The notes beneath the pieces are model-generated. The model worked only from the letters and a program-made list of their open reading frames with translations, made no database searches and had not been told where the DNA came from. The position numbers and the translations under genes were made by a program. 64,000 bases of DNA, from assembly GCA_028285035.1 (NCBI GenBank), contig JANQQF010000038.1, forward strand, positions 62,001 through 126,000, given 5' to 3'. Shown piece by piece: positions 16,246 through 25,404 of the stretch. This DNA is from Phycisphaerae bacterium (GTDB lineage Bacteria; Chloroflexota; Anaerolineae; 4572-78; J111). Every line of letters begins with the position of its first letter. Within the stretch, counting starts at the first letter, position 1.

Positions 16246-18990
16246 CTATTCCAATGGCAATAATTCAGCCTGTTGTTCATCATTACTATCAAAGACGAAG
16301 AGGCGCAAGTCTTTTATTTCTAAACGCTCTTCAGGCGAATTTGGACTCCAAGTGATGCCAAAAATAATATCTGAGGAATCTTCTCTAATTCTTTTAACAG
16401 CGCCATATTGCTTCCACGTGGTGTCTTCTATGGGGGTGCCAATTATTTCCCATTCATCGATTTTATCTTCTACAAACAAAGTAGCCGCTTTAGGGGGTGC
16501 TGTTACCTTAGCCCACACCGAGACAAAAACAATTTGGCCCGGTCGGATTTTTAGATCTTCTTGATGAGGTAACTGAGTGATGGGTTCTAGCCCATCACCT
16601 GTGTCTTGATACCAAGGGCCAAATTGGATTGTTAAATTAGGATTATCTACCTCATCTGCTGCTGGAATAATCTGAAGAACTTGATCATCTTCTTCGGTGA
16701 AATAACTGAAACTAAAGTTTCCATTGTTACCTGAAACAGTAAGCGGAGGAGCTATATTGGATAATTCTTGCATTGGAAATGTGTTAGAGCCTGGCAACCG
16801 TGACTTAAATAAAGGCTTTTCATACGAATCAAGATAGCCTGAGTTGACGATGGTAGGTAGGTAGGAGAGAGGGATACCATTTGGGTTGCTCCGTAAAAAA
16901 TTCTCCGTAATTTGACGTCGCTCGGCGGCATCAGGCGTAATCTTGTAAACTCTAAATCGATCACTAAAAATGAGGACGGCGTTGTCGTGATTATTTAAGT
17001 AACGATAGAAGGGGGTTTTATCCCACCAATCTTCGATAAGATACTCTTCAAGTAGGACCACCCCAACATTTAGATCTTGCAGGGCTTGGGCTGCTTCGGC
17101 TTCATCTCTCGCCTGGGTGACTGGAAAGGTAACGGGTGAGTACATCAGGATGGCTCGATTATCAAGGTAGTAATTGTAGATAACCTCATCCATCAACAAG
17201 TTTTGATCTTCTGGTATCTGATCTACGATCTCTTGGAGCGGGTCAATGTATCCGTGGAAATTGTCTAATTCCCGATAGGGATTGTAGGTTCGCCAACTAT
17301 TGACAGCCTCATATGCAGAGTAGGTAAAGCCGAGAGCTATAGCGAGTAAACCCAGACTGACAATGATTTTGCGACTATCATATTTGGGTAGGAATATGAG
17401 GACTTGAGGTGAGGTATTCGATGTTTGTAGATCATTTTGCAATGATGCCAACCTTTGTTTGGCATCTTGTAAAAAGTTTTGCTTCAGCGTTTCAAGATCA
17501 TTGTTTTTTCTTGAAAAACGATCATACCAATATCCAATCATAAAAGCGACCCCAATTGCCGCGAATGGATACCAATGAAGAGTGTAGCGACGATTTTCCA
17601 AAAACCACCTTGATAGCTCGTATCCCCGAAAATCAAATATGCCTGCGAAGGGTAAAAAGATGAATAAGATCAGTAGGCCCACAAAAGAGATGACGGATGT
17701 TTTTGGATTATTACGGAATCGAGACCACAAAATAACGGCTAAAACAGCCGCTACCAGACCAATGATACTCAATTTATAGTCATCGATTGAGAGCAAGAGT
17801 GCCATCCGTTCAAATAGGGTCGTTGCCCCATCCAACTGGTTGGCTCTTCTGATTAAAGCTTGCTCCCATAAAACAGTTCCAAAGATGGCTTTCTCCCAGA
17901 AAAAGCCCATCTTAAAGAAGGCCCCAGTTTCTAGATAAGCTCGGATGTAGAGGGTACCACTAACTAACATCCCTACCCCCATGGAAGTAGCGACCAGAAA
18001 CAAATTCAGCCATTTTGCTCGACCCAAAAGACCCCAGAGCAACCAAGCAGGTGTCATTACAACGACCGCCACACCTCCCAAAGCATGCCCCGATAGGGAG
18101 AAGGCAGCTAAGATGAAAGGGGGGAGTAACATGGCTGGATGCAATTTGAATCGTAATCTGCCCGGGGATAAGCCAGCTAAAACTGTTGCTAATAACAAAA
18201 GAGGAATGATGCGAAATGCATCTCGGTTACTTGCATAAGATATGTCACCAAATCTGGCCACCTGTAATAACAAAATAATGGCTAGACCACCCATCCCTAC
18301 ATACCGAGTCGTACTGGTTAAGGCAAGCATTGCTAATAGCAGGTATATAAAGGGGACTTGAAAAGCGATCCTGACCGCATGATCATGTGGAAACCCCGGT
18401 ACATCTCCGCCACCTGATAACAGGGCGTGGCTCAGATAAGCTGGGAGAATAAAGTTGTGGGTGCTGTGTCGAATTGTGCCATCGGGGCGTCCGCCAAAGG
18501 TGATAACTTCGGACAAGACTCGTTCACGGGCAAAAGGTAGAGCTTGGCCTAAATAAAAGGTCGCATCGTGAGCAGTGATGGGATCTCGTCCGTTGTAGGC
18601 TAATTTTGAAATTGTGATACCAACCAAGACGATAACCCCAACATAAATAATGACAAGAAGCCACCGATTTTTTGAGGTACGATATGTGCGAATATAGGAT
18701 TGCATTAGCCATCTAAAACTTTTAGGTCCGTACCAGATCAATAAAGCGATGGCAACGGCAATGGGGATGATAATATAAAGCCAACGTGATGCTCCAGGTA
18801 AGACTAACGCTAGTAATAACATCCACACCCCTAAAACAAAAGGCGTGGCACAAAAACCAACCAAAAATCTAGACAGACGAGGGACCAAGATCAGCCGTGG
18901 ATAGTGAAGTGTTAAGGCACCTAATGATAATGATATGATTAAAAGCTGGGCAAGGTAAAGAATAACCCAAGTTTGATTGGTTAAACTCAT
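16246..18990 (-). CDS. Large integral membrane protein of the glycan locus
   Basis: 914 residues. Residues 1 to about 510 contain many hydrophobic segments (about ten or more), with YNGRDPITAHDATFYLGQALPFARE in an early outside loop, resembling ArnT/PMT-like GT-C proteins. The second part (about 570 to 910) is largely soluble, with a glycan-binding or jelly-roll character near LTVSGNNGNFSFSYFTEEDDQ to IFGITWSPNSPEERLEIKDLRL. I cannot name a family. It could be a GT-C transferase, a polymerase or a ligase acting outside the membrane. It lies between wzm and the flippase gene, with short spacers. Confidence 0.6.
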   Translation of the reverse strand: MSLTNQTWVILYLAQLLIISLSLGALTLHYPRLILVPRLSRFLVGFCATPFVLGVWMLLLALVLPGASRWLYIIIPIAVAIALLIWYGPKSFRWLMQSYIRTYRTSKNRWLLVIIYVGVIVLVGITISKLAYNGRDPITAHDATFYLGQALPFARERVLSEVITFGGRPDGTIRHSTHNFILPAYLSHALLSGGGDVPGFPHDHAVRIAFQVPFIYLLLAMLALTSTTRYVGMGGLAIILLLQVARFGDISYASNRDAFRIIPLLLLATVLAGLSPGRLRFKLHPAMLLPPFILAAFSLSGHALGGVAVVVMTPAWLLWGLLGRAKWLNLFLVATSMGVGMLVSGTLYIRAYLETGAFFKMGFFWEKAIFGTVLWEQALIRRANQLDGATTLFERMALLLSIDDYKLSIIGLVAAVLAVILWSRFRNNPKTSVISFVGLLILFIFLPFAGIFDFRGYELSRWFLENRRYTLHWYPFAAIGVAFMIGYWYDRFSRKNNDLETLKQNFLQDAKQRLASLQNDLQTSNTSPQVLIFLPKYDSRKIIVSLGLLAIALGFTYSAYEAVNSWRTYNPYRELDNFHGYIDPLQEIVDQIPEDQNLLMDEVIYNYYLDNRAILMYSPVTFPVTQARDEAEAAQALQDLNVGVVLLEEYLIEDWWDKTPFYRYLNNHDNAVLIFSDRFRVYKITPDAAERRQITENFLRSNPNGIPLSYLPTIVNSGYLDSYEKPLFKSRLPGSNTFPMQELSNIAPPLTVSGNNGNFSFSYFTEEDDQVLQIIPAADEVDNPNLTIQFGPWYQDTGDGLEPITQLPHQEDLKIRPGQIVFVSVWAKVTAPPKAATLFVEDKIDEWEIIGTPIEDTTWKQYGAVKRIREDSSDIIFGITWSPNSPEERLEIKDLRLFVFDSNDEQQAELLPLE

Positions 18991-19009
18991 AATAGCATCT
19001 CTGTTTTTC

Positions 19010-20299
19010 TCAGATACGGATACGCATCGTTGACCAAGCGGCGAATTTTAGATAAAAAATGGACGCAATCAGAGCAGTACTGGTCGCGATGGCCGCTCCA
19101 TACAAACCCCATATCGGAATGAAAATAGCATTTAAGACAATATTTGTTATAACTAACGCTGTAATGAATAGCGTGAAAAAACCAGGATAACCCGCTTGGT
19201 TTAATATCCAGCGAAATGGAGCATACCCTGATCCGATAAAAATGCCTAAGACCAAGATGATAAAGATAGGCCAAGCGACCTGAAACTGTTCGTTATCGAC
19301 TAAAATGTTAACTAAAAATGGGAACAATCCGATACCGATAACAACGACAATAAACATCATAAGATAAACGATTTGTTTGGTTCGCTTTACAATTACGGAT
19401 AGTTGTTCAAACTGTTTTGTGGTAATAAGTTGGGTCAGCTTGGGATTCATATTGACCAGAACGGCAACAGGTAATTGTAAGAAACCCTGAGCTAACATTG
19501 CCGCTAAACTGTAAATACCCACGAGACTGTCGCTCATGAAGTAGCCAACCATCAAAATATCAACCCGTAAATTCACATCTAACAGCAAGCCGCTCGGAAA
19601 TGCTTTTAATCCAAAAATTAGATGGGTTTTGATCCACTCTGAACCCAAGGCAGCCCATGAAAATGGATATTCTCTAAAAAGGTAAACAAGCAAACAGACG
19701 AATAAAATGGCCTCTGAACCTGTAAATGCTAGTGGCAGGTAAACCCCCTGCACTGACAAAATGGCCCCTACTAACACAAATGAAATGATGAAAACATATC
19801 GTAAGGATTGAAAGATCGCAAAGGCACGCATTTCTCGTAAGCCGTTTACAGCAAAGAGCATGACCTTATTCATCGCAAAAAACCAGACACCGGGTAAGAC
19901 CACCAATAGGCCAACAGCTACATCTGGGCTTTCCAATAGATTTGCAATTTGTGTGCGAAGGATAAAGCTCAGAAAACACACAATCAAAGCCAAGATTGCC
20001 GTCAAGGCTAAGGCGGCGGAGATTATTTTACTACAAAGCTCCCGATTCTGGGCAAATTCTGAAACAAATTTTAGAACAGAAAAGTATAATCCTCCAGCCG
20101 CAAACTGAGACAAAATTGCATATAAGGCAAAGACCTGACTAAAGACGCCCAACACCTCCGCCCCATAATACCGACCGATAACGATATTGAGCAAAATCCC
20201 GCTGATGCCCAGCAAAACTGTGCTGCCCAAATTCCACACAACATCACGGCTAAATTTAGTTGTGAACAAACTTTGGACTTGTTGCCTAATCTGAATCAT
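19010..20299 (-). CDS. Wzx-like flippase (polysaccharide biosynthesis protein, MATE/MOP fold)
   Basis: 429 residues with about 12 to 14 hydrophobic helices. The N-terminus FSRDVVWNLGSTVLLGISGILLNIVIGRYYGAEVLGVFSQVFALYAILSQFAAGGL is characteristic of the polysaccharide transporter (PST/MOP) family: the RYYGAEVLGVFS segment corresponds to the conserved R-x-LG-xx-xfG motif. Wzx proteins flip lipid-linked repeat units to the outer face of the inner membrane. Its presence beside a complete Wzm/Wzt pair implies two export routes in one locus. A paired Wzy polymerase is not identified with certainty. Confidence 0.87.
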   Translation of the reverse strand: MIQIRQQVQSLFTTKFSRDVVWNLGSTVLLGISGILLNIVIGRYYGAEVLGVFSQVFALYAILSQFAAGGLYFSVLKFVSEFAQNRELCSKIISAALALTAILALIVCFLSFILRTQIANLLESPDVAVGLLVVLPGVWFFAMNKVMLFAVNGLREMRAFAIFQSLRYVFIISFVLVGAILSVQGVYLPLAFTGSEAILFVCLLVYLFREYPFSWAALGSEWIKTHLIFGLKAFPSGLLLDVNLRVDILMVGYFMSDSLVGIYSLAAMLAQGFLQLPVAVLVNMNPKLTQLITTKQFEQLSVIVKRTKQIVYLMMFIVVVIGIGLFPFLVNILVDNEQFQVAWPIFIILVLGIFIGSGYAPFRWILNQAGYPGFFTLFITALVITNIVLNAIFIPIWGLYGAAIATSTALIASIFYLKFAAWSTMRIRI

Positions 20300-20328
20300 A
20301 AATATTCCAAGTGGTTTTCAGATTGTGC

Positions 20329-22248
20329 CTATGAAAGATCATAAGTCCCGTCCAAAAATAGAACCAAACTGGTGATTGTGGCTAGAACTCTTTCATGATT
20401 TGCGGTCATTGACATTTGTTCCTGAAGCAATTTTTGTACAGCTTCAGGTCTGAAAAAACCAGTTTGGCCTAATCGTTGAGGTGAAAGAATGTTCTGAAGC
20501 ATTGTCGCAAATTGTCCTCCCTGCTGCAACCAAATATTGGAGGGGATGGCAAACCCACTTTTGCGATAACGTTGTGGTTTTTCCCCGTTCAAATCGGTTG
20601 GTGGGGGGAAATGCTTCTTGAAGGCGTTGCGTAGTAACACTTTGGGTTTCAGGGGGTGAAATCGTAAATCAACTGGCAGTTGGCAAGCAAAATCAACCAA
20701 ATCATTATCTAAAAAGGGAACTCGTTGCTCGACCGAGGCCGCCATAAATGCATTGTCACCCCCGACAAAGAGATTGCCTGGCATGAATACCTTGCTGTCC
20801 AAATAACTCAAAGCATCAACCAGATGCCATCCTTTGACACGGTCTAAGTGTTGCTGATGGGCCACAAAAGGATCATAGCTACCAATCTGGTTCAAACCTT
20901 CTGGCGTTAACAGGCCGGGCCAAAGTTTTGGACGAATAACTTCTTTGAAGCCAAAGAAATTACGGTAGATGTCTGGGTTGTCGGCATCCACAAAGCTTTT
21001 CAATTGAAAGCTTAAGGGCAGCCGACTGGCTTGGGCTGGTAAACGCTGTACCGCTGGTTTTATCATGCGTTCACGGACAACGCTTGGGAGCCAGCGATAA
21101 TACTGCGCGATATTAGCCGCATGAATGGTTGGATAACCGCAAAATAGTTCGTCCCCACCTTGTCCACTTAAAACCACTTTGAAGCCCGACTCTCGAATCA
21201 TATGAGCCAACTGTTCCATTGCCACATTCATCCATATCGCGTGGGGCTGGTCGAGGTGATTCTGACGCGAGAGCAAGCCCTGACAAAATTGAGCCTCGGA
21301 GAAGGTCAGAGTTTTGTGAGGGCTACGATAAAGACGGCTCCACAGGCTGGCTTCATCATCTTCATCGTAGATTTTTTCATCAAAGGTAACAGTGAAGGTT
21401 GTTATTTCAGGATGCTTTTCGCTCGCGGCAGCCAATACAGACCGAGAGTCCATCCCCCCGCTGAGGAGAACCCCGACTGGAACATCAGCGATCAATTGAC
21501 GCTGAACGGCCTGTCGAAACAGGTTTGCCAGTTCCTGTTCAGCCTCTGCCTGACTAATCTGAATTTTCTTTGTGTAGTCGAAATCGTAATATTCTCGCTC
21601 AGAAAAACCTTCGGGGGAGAGCATCAAGTAATGCCCTGGCTTTAAGCGACGAACATTTTGATAAATGGTCCACGGATCGGGGATGAAATATAGATCCAGG
21701 AAAATGGCCATGGCTTCGGGATCTAGGGTTGGCGCAAAATCAGGCAAAATTTTGAGTGATTTGATTTCGCTGGCAAATGAAAGACAGCCGTTTTGATAGG
21801 TATAAAAAAGTGGCTTGACCCCAAAGCGATCTCGGCCAATAATAAGCCTTTGACGATTCTGATCATATAAGGCAAAGGAAAACATAGCATTCAGGCGTTT
21901 GACAAAATCTGGACCTTCTTCCTCATAAAGATGAACCAATACTTCAGTGTCCGAGTTTGTGCTGAAGACATGCCCTTTACGTTCTAGCTCTTGACGTAGT
22001 TCGGGAAAGTTATACATCTCCCCATTATAAACGACGACAATTGAACCATCTTCATTATAAATCGGCTGATGTCCACCCGCGAGGTCGATGATGCTTAAAC
22101 GACGATTACCCAAAGCGACTTGGGGAAATGTCACCGATCCAGCGTCATCAGGGCCACGGTGGGTCATAATTGTTAGCATTTGATCGATGTAGGTCGGATC
22201 AATCTTTTGTTCGGTACCAATTGTGGCGTAACCCGCTATACCACACAT
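20329..22248 (-). CDS. Asparagine synthase-type glutamine amidotransferase (copy 3 of 3)
   Basis: 639 residues starting MCGIAGYATIG, so Cys2 is the glutaminase nucleophile. The class II glutaminase domain shows RRLSIIDLAGGHQPI, VVYNGEMYNFPELR, NSDTEVLVHLY and DRFGVKPLFY. The synthetase domain has LSGGMDSRSVLAA, SGQGGDELFCGY and EQRVPFLDNDLVDFACQLP. It ends near a 12-base spacer before an acetyltransferase gene further upstream. The PP-loop differs from the other two copies (GMDSRS rather than DSSA). Amidation of a sugar or amino acid substituent is likely. Confidence 0.9.
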   Translation of the reverse strand: MCGIAGYATIGTEQKIDPTYIDQMLTIMTHRGPDDAGSVTFPQVALGNRRLSIIDLAGGHQPIYNEDGSIVVVYNGEMYNFPELRQELERKGHVFSTNSDTEVLVHLYEEEGPDFVKRLNAMFSFALYDQNRQRLIIGRDRFGVKPLFYTYQNGCLSFASEIKSLKILPDFAPTLDPEAMAIFLDLYFIPDPWTIYQNVRRLKPGHYLMLSPEGFSEREYYDFDYTKKIQISQAEAEQELANLFRQAVQRQLIADVPVGVLLSGGMDSRSVLAAASEKHPEITTFTVTFDEKIYDEDDEASLWSRLYRSPHKTLTFSEAQFCQGLLSRQNHLDQPHAIWMNVAMEQLAHMIRESGFKVVLSGQGGDELFCGYPTIHAANIAQYYRWLPSVVRERMIKPAVQRLPAQASRLPLSFQLKSFVDADNPDIYRNFFGFKEVIRPKLWPGLLTPEGLNQIGSYDPFVAHQQHLDRVKGWHLVDALSYLDSKVFMPGNLFVGGDNAFMAASVEQRVPFLDNDLVDFACQLPVDLRFHPLKPKVLLRNAFKKHFPPPTDLNGEKPQRYRKSGFAIPSNIWLQQGGQFATMLQNILSPQRLGQTGFFRPEAVQKLLQEQMSMTANHERVLATITSLVLFLDGTYDLS

Positions 22249-22260
22249 AAATAACGCTCC

Positions 22261-23466
22261 TCAGTCCGTTGTTTCTTGTCGTTTTTGGATAAGGTTGACC
22301 ACCATTTCTGGAATTTTATAAGGACGGCTCACCCCTTCCTGAAATATTGATGTGAAATGCCAATGTTCAGGGTCATGCAGTCGCTCATCTAGATTTTGAT
22401 GCAACGTTTTAATTAATAAGCCAGGTTGTTCTTTCCCGGTCATCCTATAAATTTGATTAAGAATTGTGTAAAATGATCGGAAGCCGTTGCGTTGGAGGGC
22501 CTTATTGAAACGATTGTGGCTATACAAGGTGGGACACATAACACTATGAACACCGTTACCTTTGAGAGCCTCGATAAGCTGTTGTAATAAGGTGTCATAG
22601 AGAAGGTCTGAATTGCCATCCGCAACCAAATCGACAATCAACGCCATCCCACTGTCCCAATATTCGATCACAGCGTACCCAATAATCTGATCTCCCTTAA
22701 ATCCTGCAAAAAAATCGTAATTCAGATTTGGATTGTCAAACACACGCCACTTTAGATAACGTGCATCCTTTTTGATGGTAACGCCAAATTCAGCCTGATT
22801 TTTGTTCCAAAGCTCATCTAAAGCCACCATATGATCGTCAATTTTTTCGAGCTTCTTAAATTGAATTGCCTTGTCGATCGATCGGCGGCTGATAAACAGG
22901 AGCAAGAAAATGTAATTAAAGATTTTTGCCCCAATAATCAGGAGCTGGGCTAAGATTTTATTCCCAACAACTTCTTTGATAATATCGGCAACGAGCTTAT
23001 CAAGCCCTGCTTTCTGGAAAACTCTTACATAGGTCGCGTAAGGGCCAACCGTAGTATACCCTAATTTTTTTCGAATTCGCCCTGGCAGCCCGCCTGTGGT
23101 CGTATACAAAAAATCAAACCGATTCCCGGCTTCTTTTAGGAATTTTTTCTCGTAGACCAGATATAAAATTCTACCCTGATGTTCCGGGTGAATCATCGTA
23201 TTTTCAGTCTTACCAACTAGAATCGGTTGACCAAACAGCATAAATTGAATCGGGATGAGGCCGTGATGCCCAACGACTTCTTCATCGCTTTGATGTTGAA
23301 TGACCCAGATACTTCCCTGGCCTTGTGGTGTATTGAGCCATTCCCATTGATACTCTTCAAGCGTTCTGGATCGACCTGTCACTGCATTGTAAAGCCGTAC
23401 GAGTCGCTCAGCATCGCCGTTCTGATAGGTTCTGCTGCCATACTTTTTATGAACGATTTCGCCCAT
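22261..23466 (-). CDS. GNAT-fold acyltransferase-like protein
   Basis: 401 residues. The N-terminal half resembles GNAT acetyltransferases: YQNGDAERLVRLYNAVTGRSRTLEEYQWEWLNTPQG, then GHHGLIPIQFMLFGQPILVGKTENTMIHPEHQGRILYLVYEKKFL with the acetyl-CoA loop region, and FLYTTTGGLPGRIRKKLGYTTVG. A second GNAT-like part is suggested by GFKGDQIIGYAVIEYWDSGMALIVDLVADG. A hydrophobic segment near 187 to 197 could touch the membrane. In a glycan locus it likely N- or O-acylates a sugar, possibly using the nearby acyl carrier protein as donor, which is inference. Confidence 0.7.
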   Translation of the reverse strand: MGEIVHKKYGSRTYQNGDAERLVRLYNAVTGRSRTLEEYQWEWLNTPQGQGSIWVIQHQSDEEVVGHHGLIPIQFMLFGQPILVGKTENTMIHPEHQGRILYLVYEKKFLKEAGNRFDFLYTTTGGLPGRIRKKLGYTTVGPYATYVRVFQKAGLDKLVADIIKEVVGNKILAQLLIIGAKIFNYIFLLLFISRRSIDKAIQFKKLEKIDDHMVALDELWNKNQAEFGVTIKKDARYLKWRVFDNPNLNYDFFAGFKGDQIIGYAVIEYWDSGMALIVDLVADGNSDLLYDTLLQQLIEALKGNGVHSVMCPTLYSHNRFNKALQRNGFRSFYTILNQIYRMTGKEQPGLLIKTLHQNLDERLHDPEHWHFTSIFQEGVSRPYKIPEMVVNLIQKRQETTD

Positions 23467-23508
23467 TAAATATATACCTGATGTTATTCCTTAGCCCAAA
23501 ATATAATA

Positions 23509-23559
23509 AGGCCCTGTCGGATTGTCATTACATCTCTCACAGAGTAATCCTCCGGGCCT
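23509..23559. other. Structured intergenic hairpin
   Basis: In the 150-base spacer between the ACP stop and the acyltransferase start, AGGCCC (23509) pairs with GGGCCT (23554), and inside it GGATT pairs with AATCC and CTCT with AGAG, giving a multi-part imperfect hairpin of about 51 bases. On the minus strand it is followed by a T-rich stretch (TTATTATATTTT). It could attenuate transcription between the two genes, or be the end of a small repeat element. No known RNA family is recognised. Confidence 0.4.
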
Positions 23560-23616
23560 ATGGCTGTCTATTAAAGACAAATTCTTTTTGCACATTTAAT
23601 TTACTTCAAATATTAC

Positions 23617-23850
23617 TTACTTTTGCTTTGAAAGCCACGCCACAATTTGAGCAACGGTGTCCAATTCTGCAACATCATTGTCTGATATTTCAACATCATA
23701 TGTTTCTTGAATGGCCAGAAAGAATACAGAAAGGTCTAGTGAGTCGAGCTCTAAGTCATCTCGGAAGGATGATTTATCTTCGACTTTTGCTCCGCCTAAA
23801 GAAACCTCTTCTGCTAGAATTTCCATAATTTTATTTTTCATTTCGTCCAT
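23617..23850 (-). CDS. Acyl carrier protein
   Basis: 77 residues, acidic, with the four-helix ACP pattern. The phosphopantetheine attachment site is DDLELDSLDLS with Ser37. VEISDNDVAELDTVAQIVAWLSKQ is the typical third and fourth helix. The sequence differs from house-keeping AcpP (DSLDL rather than DSLDT/DSLDTV), so it is a dedicated carrier. It overlaps the end of the upstream KASIII-like gene by 20 bases, so the pair is co-translated. It presumably carries an acyl group for a glycan or lipid modification. Confidence 0.9.
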   Translation of the reverse strand: MDEMKNKIMEILAEEVSLGGAKVEDKSSFRDDLELDSLDLSVFFLAIQETYDVEISDNDVAELDTVAQIVAWLSKQK

Positions 23851-24793
23851 TATGAGTCTCCTTGGTATCAGTAACTTTTGTCAGGATCGCGCTGGCCCAG
23901 GATAACCCGACCCCGAATCCGCTGATCAGTATGTTGTGTAAGTTTGGTGTATTTAGATAGCTTTCCAACAAGAGAGGGATTGAAGAAGATACAGTGTTAC
24001 CTACCTCAGCTAGATTTGTTGGTACTTTTTCTGGGGCAATTTTGAGCCGACGTGACATCACATCAATAATAAATTTGCTTCCCTGATGAATTACGAATAA
24101 ATCCATATCATCCAAATTATGCCCTGAGGCAGTCACAACTTGTTTGATTTGCGGCGGAACAGTCGTCATTGAGAAGTCAAACACGGCCCGCCCATTCATG
24201 TAGAGATGATCATCAATGCGCTGCAATGCCTCATATTTGTTTCCCCTTGTTCCAAATGATGCATCTTGTAAGGTATAAATCGGATCTTCGGTTAGCAATG
24301 TCACCGTCGCCGCATCCCCAAATAGTAAGGATGTATTTTTATCATCAGGATTGATGATTTTTGAGTATGGATCAGATGTGAATAGTAAGCCATTCTTCAA
24401 CTTGTTCGCATTCATAAAGGAGGTTGCCACTGATAGGCCATACACATAGCCAGAACAGCCTAGTGAGATGTCGAACGCCGCCACATGATCTGCACAGCCG
24501 AGCTTGCCGTGAACAATAGCCGAGGTGTGCGGCAACCCATTGCCATCAGGGTTCTGGGTGCAAACGATAAGGCAATCGATATCTTCGATGGATAGGTCCA
24601 TTTTTGTAGCTAAGGGTTCGTAGGCTCGACAACATAAATCGGAGGTCTCTTCACCTTCCGCTTTACGGGCTTTACTCTTTACCCCAATTTTGTTCTCAAT
24701 AAACGCATCATCAATTGAGAATTGTTCTTTTTTATCGTAATTTGATTCCCGTAGGTCGGGAATATAGCTGGCAATTGCCTTTATTCCGATCAT
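23831..24793 (-). CDS. 3-oxoacyl-ACP synthase III-like condensing enzyme (FabH/KASIII fold)
   Basis: 320 residues with a full KASIII active site: Cys113 in LGCSGYVYGL, His236 in VIHQGSKFI and Asn266 in EVGNTVSSSIP. These are the Cys-His-Asn triad for decarboxylative condensation or acyl transfer. LLFGDAATVTLL and IKNGLLFTSDPYS-like segments agree with the thiolase fold. It overlaps a hypothetical gene upstream by 4 bases and the ACP gene downstream. It could start a short acyl chain on the ACP, or act as an acyltransferase like CerJ-type KASIII enzymes. The context favours supplying an unusual acyl group for the glycan. Confidence 0.9.
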   Translation of the reverse strand: MIGIKAIASYIPDLRESNYDKKEQFSIDDAFIENKIGVKSKARKAEGEETSDLCCRAYEPLATKMDLSIEDIDCLIVCTQNPDGNGLPHTSAIVHGKLGCADHVAAFDISLGCSGYVYGLSVATSFMNANKLKNGLLFTSDPYSKIINPDDKNTSLLFGDAATVTLLTEDPIYTLQDASFGTRGNKYEALQRIDDHLYMNGRAVFDFSMTTVPPQIKQVVTASGHNLDDMDLFVIHQGSKFIIDVMSRRLKIAPEKVPTNLAEVGNTVSSSIPLLLESYLNTPNLHNILISGFGVGLSWASAILTKVTDTKETHNGRNEK

Positions 24794-25404
24794 CGTGTCA
24801 CCGCCGAGAAGAAAATATGCCCAATATTTTGGTCATCAACAATAAGATTTGATTTTGTTAGTTTATTGTTATTAAAATTTTGCTTAAACTTTATTTGTAA
24901 ACTGGAACCGTCACTTGGCTTCAAAACTCGCGACAAATTTACGCCAACCACAATCCATTTTTCAGGACTAACAGGAAAAAGTTTGTTATGAAGCTGTTTG
25001 GTCATCGAGACCGCGACCTCGATTGCTGAGTAACCGCTATCTCCGCTTATTGTAATTTCATCGTCATTGATCTGACATAGGGCTTCGATGCGAGCTTCAT
25101 CAAACTCATAACTCTCGTTGATAGGCTGTTCAGTTTCAAGCAACCAAGCCAATACCTTTCCTTGTTCGGTCTTGACTGTCATTTCAGCCAAAGCTTGCTC
25201 TGGTTTTTGTCCGACCTCATCAGGATCTGAGAGTATTAACGTGCCCTGTTTATCTGCAAAACTATGAATAGTAAGCTTTATTTGCCGCAAGGTTTCGGCT
25301 GGATGAAGCTCCGTGATCGCCCCAAGTATGCCGTCGTAAAGATCTGGGCCTTGAACATAAGTGCGATGTCCCTTAAAGCGAAACGTTAGCGGTATTGTTT
25401 TCAT
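24790..25404 (-). CDS. Hypothetical protein coupled to the KASIII-like gene
   Basis: 204 residues, no membrane segment and no family recognised. The start MKTIPLTFRFKGHRTYVQGPDLYDGILG and the internal segment GDSGYSAIEVAVSMTKQLHNKLFPV look like a compact mixed alpha/beta protein. It lies between the deacetylase gene (32-base overlap) and the KASIII gene (4-base overlap), so it is probably a component of the same acyl-modification step, perhaps a dehydratase-like or carrier-interacting protein. That is only context-based. Confidence 0.65.
   Translation of the reverse strand: MKTIPLTFRFKGHRTYVQGPDLYDGILGAITELHPAETLRQIKLTIHSFADKQGTLILSDPDEVGQKPEQALAEMTVKTEQGKVLAWLLETEQPINESYEFDEARIEALCQINDDEITISGDSGYSAIEVAVSMTKQLHNKLFPVSPEKWIVVGVNLSRVLKPSDGSSLQIKFKQNFNNNKLTKSNLIVDDQNIGHIFFSAVTR

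Noticed and set aside
21202..21645. 147-codon open frame on the plus strand
   Set aside because: Antisense to asparagine synthase copy 3, with no motif and no start signal.
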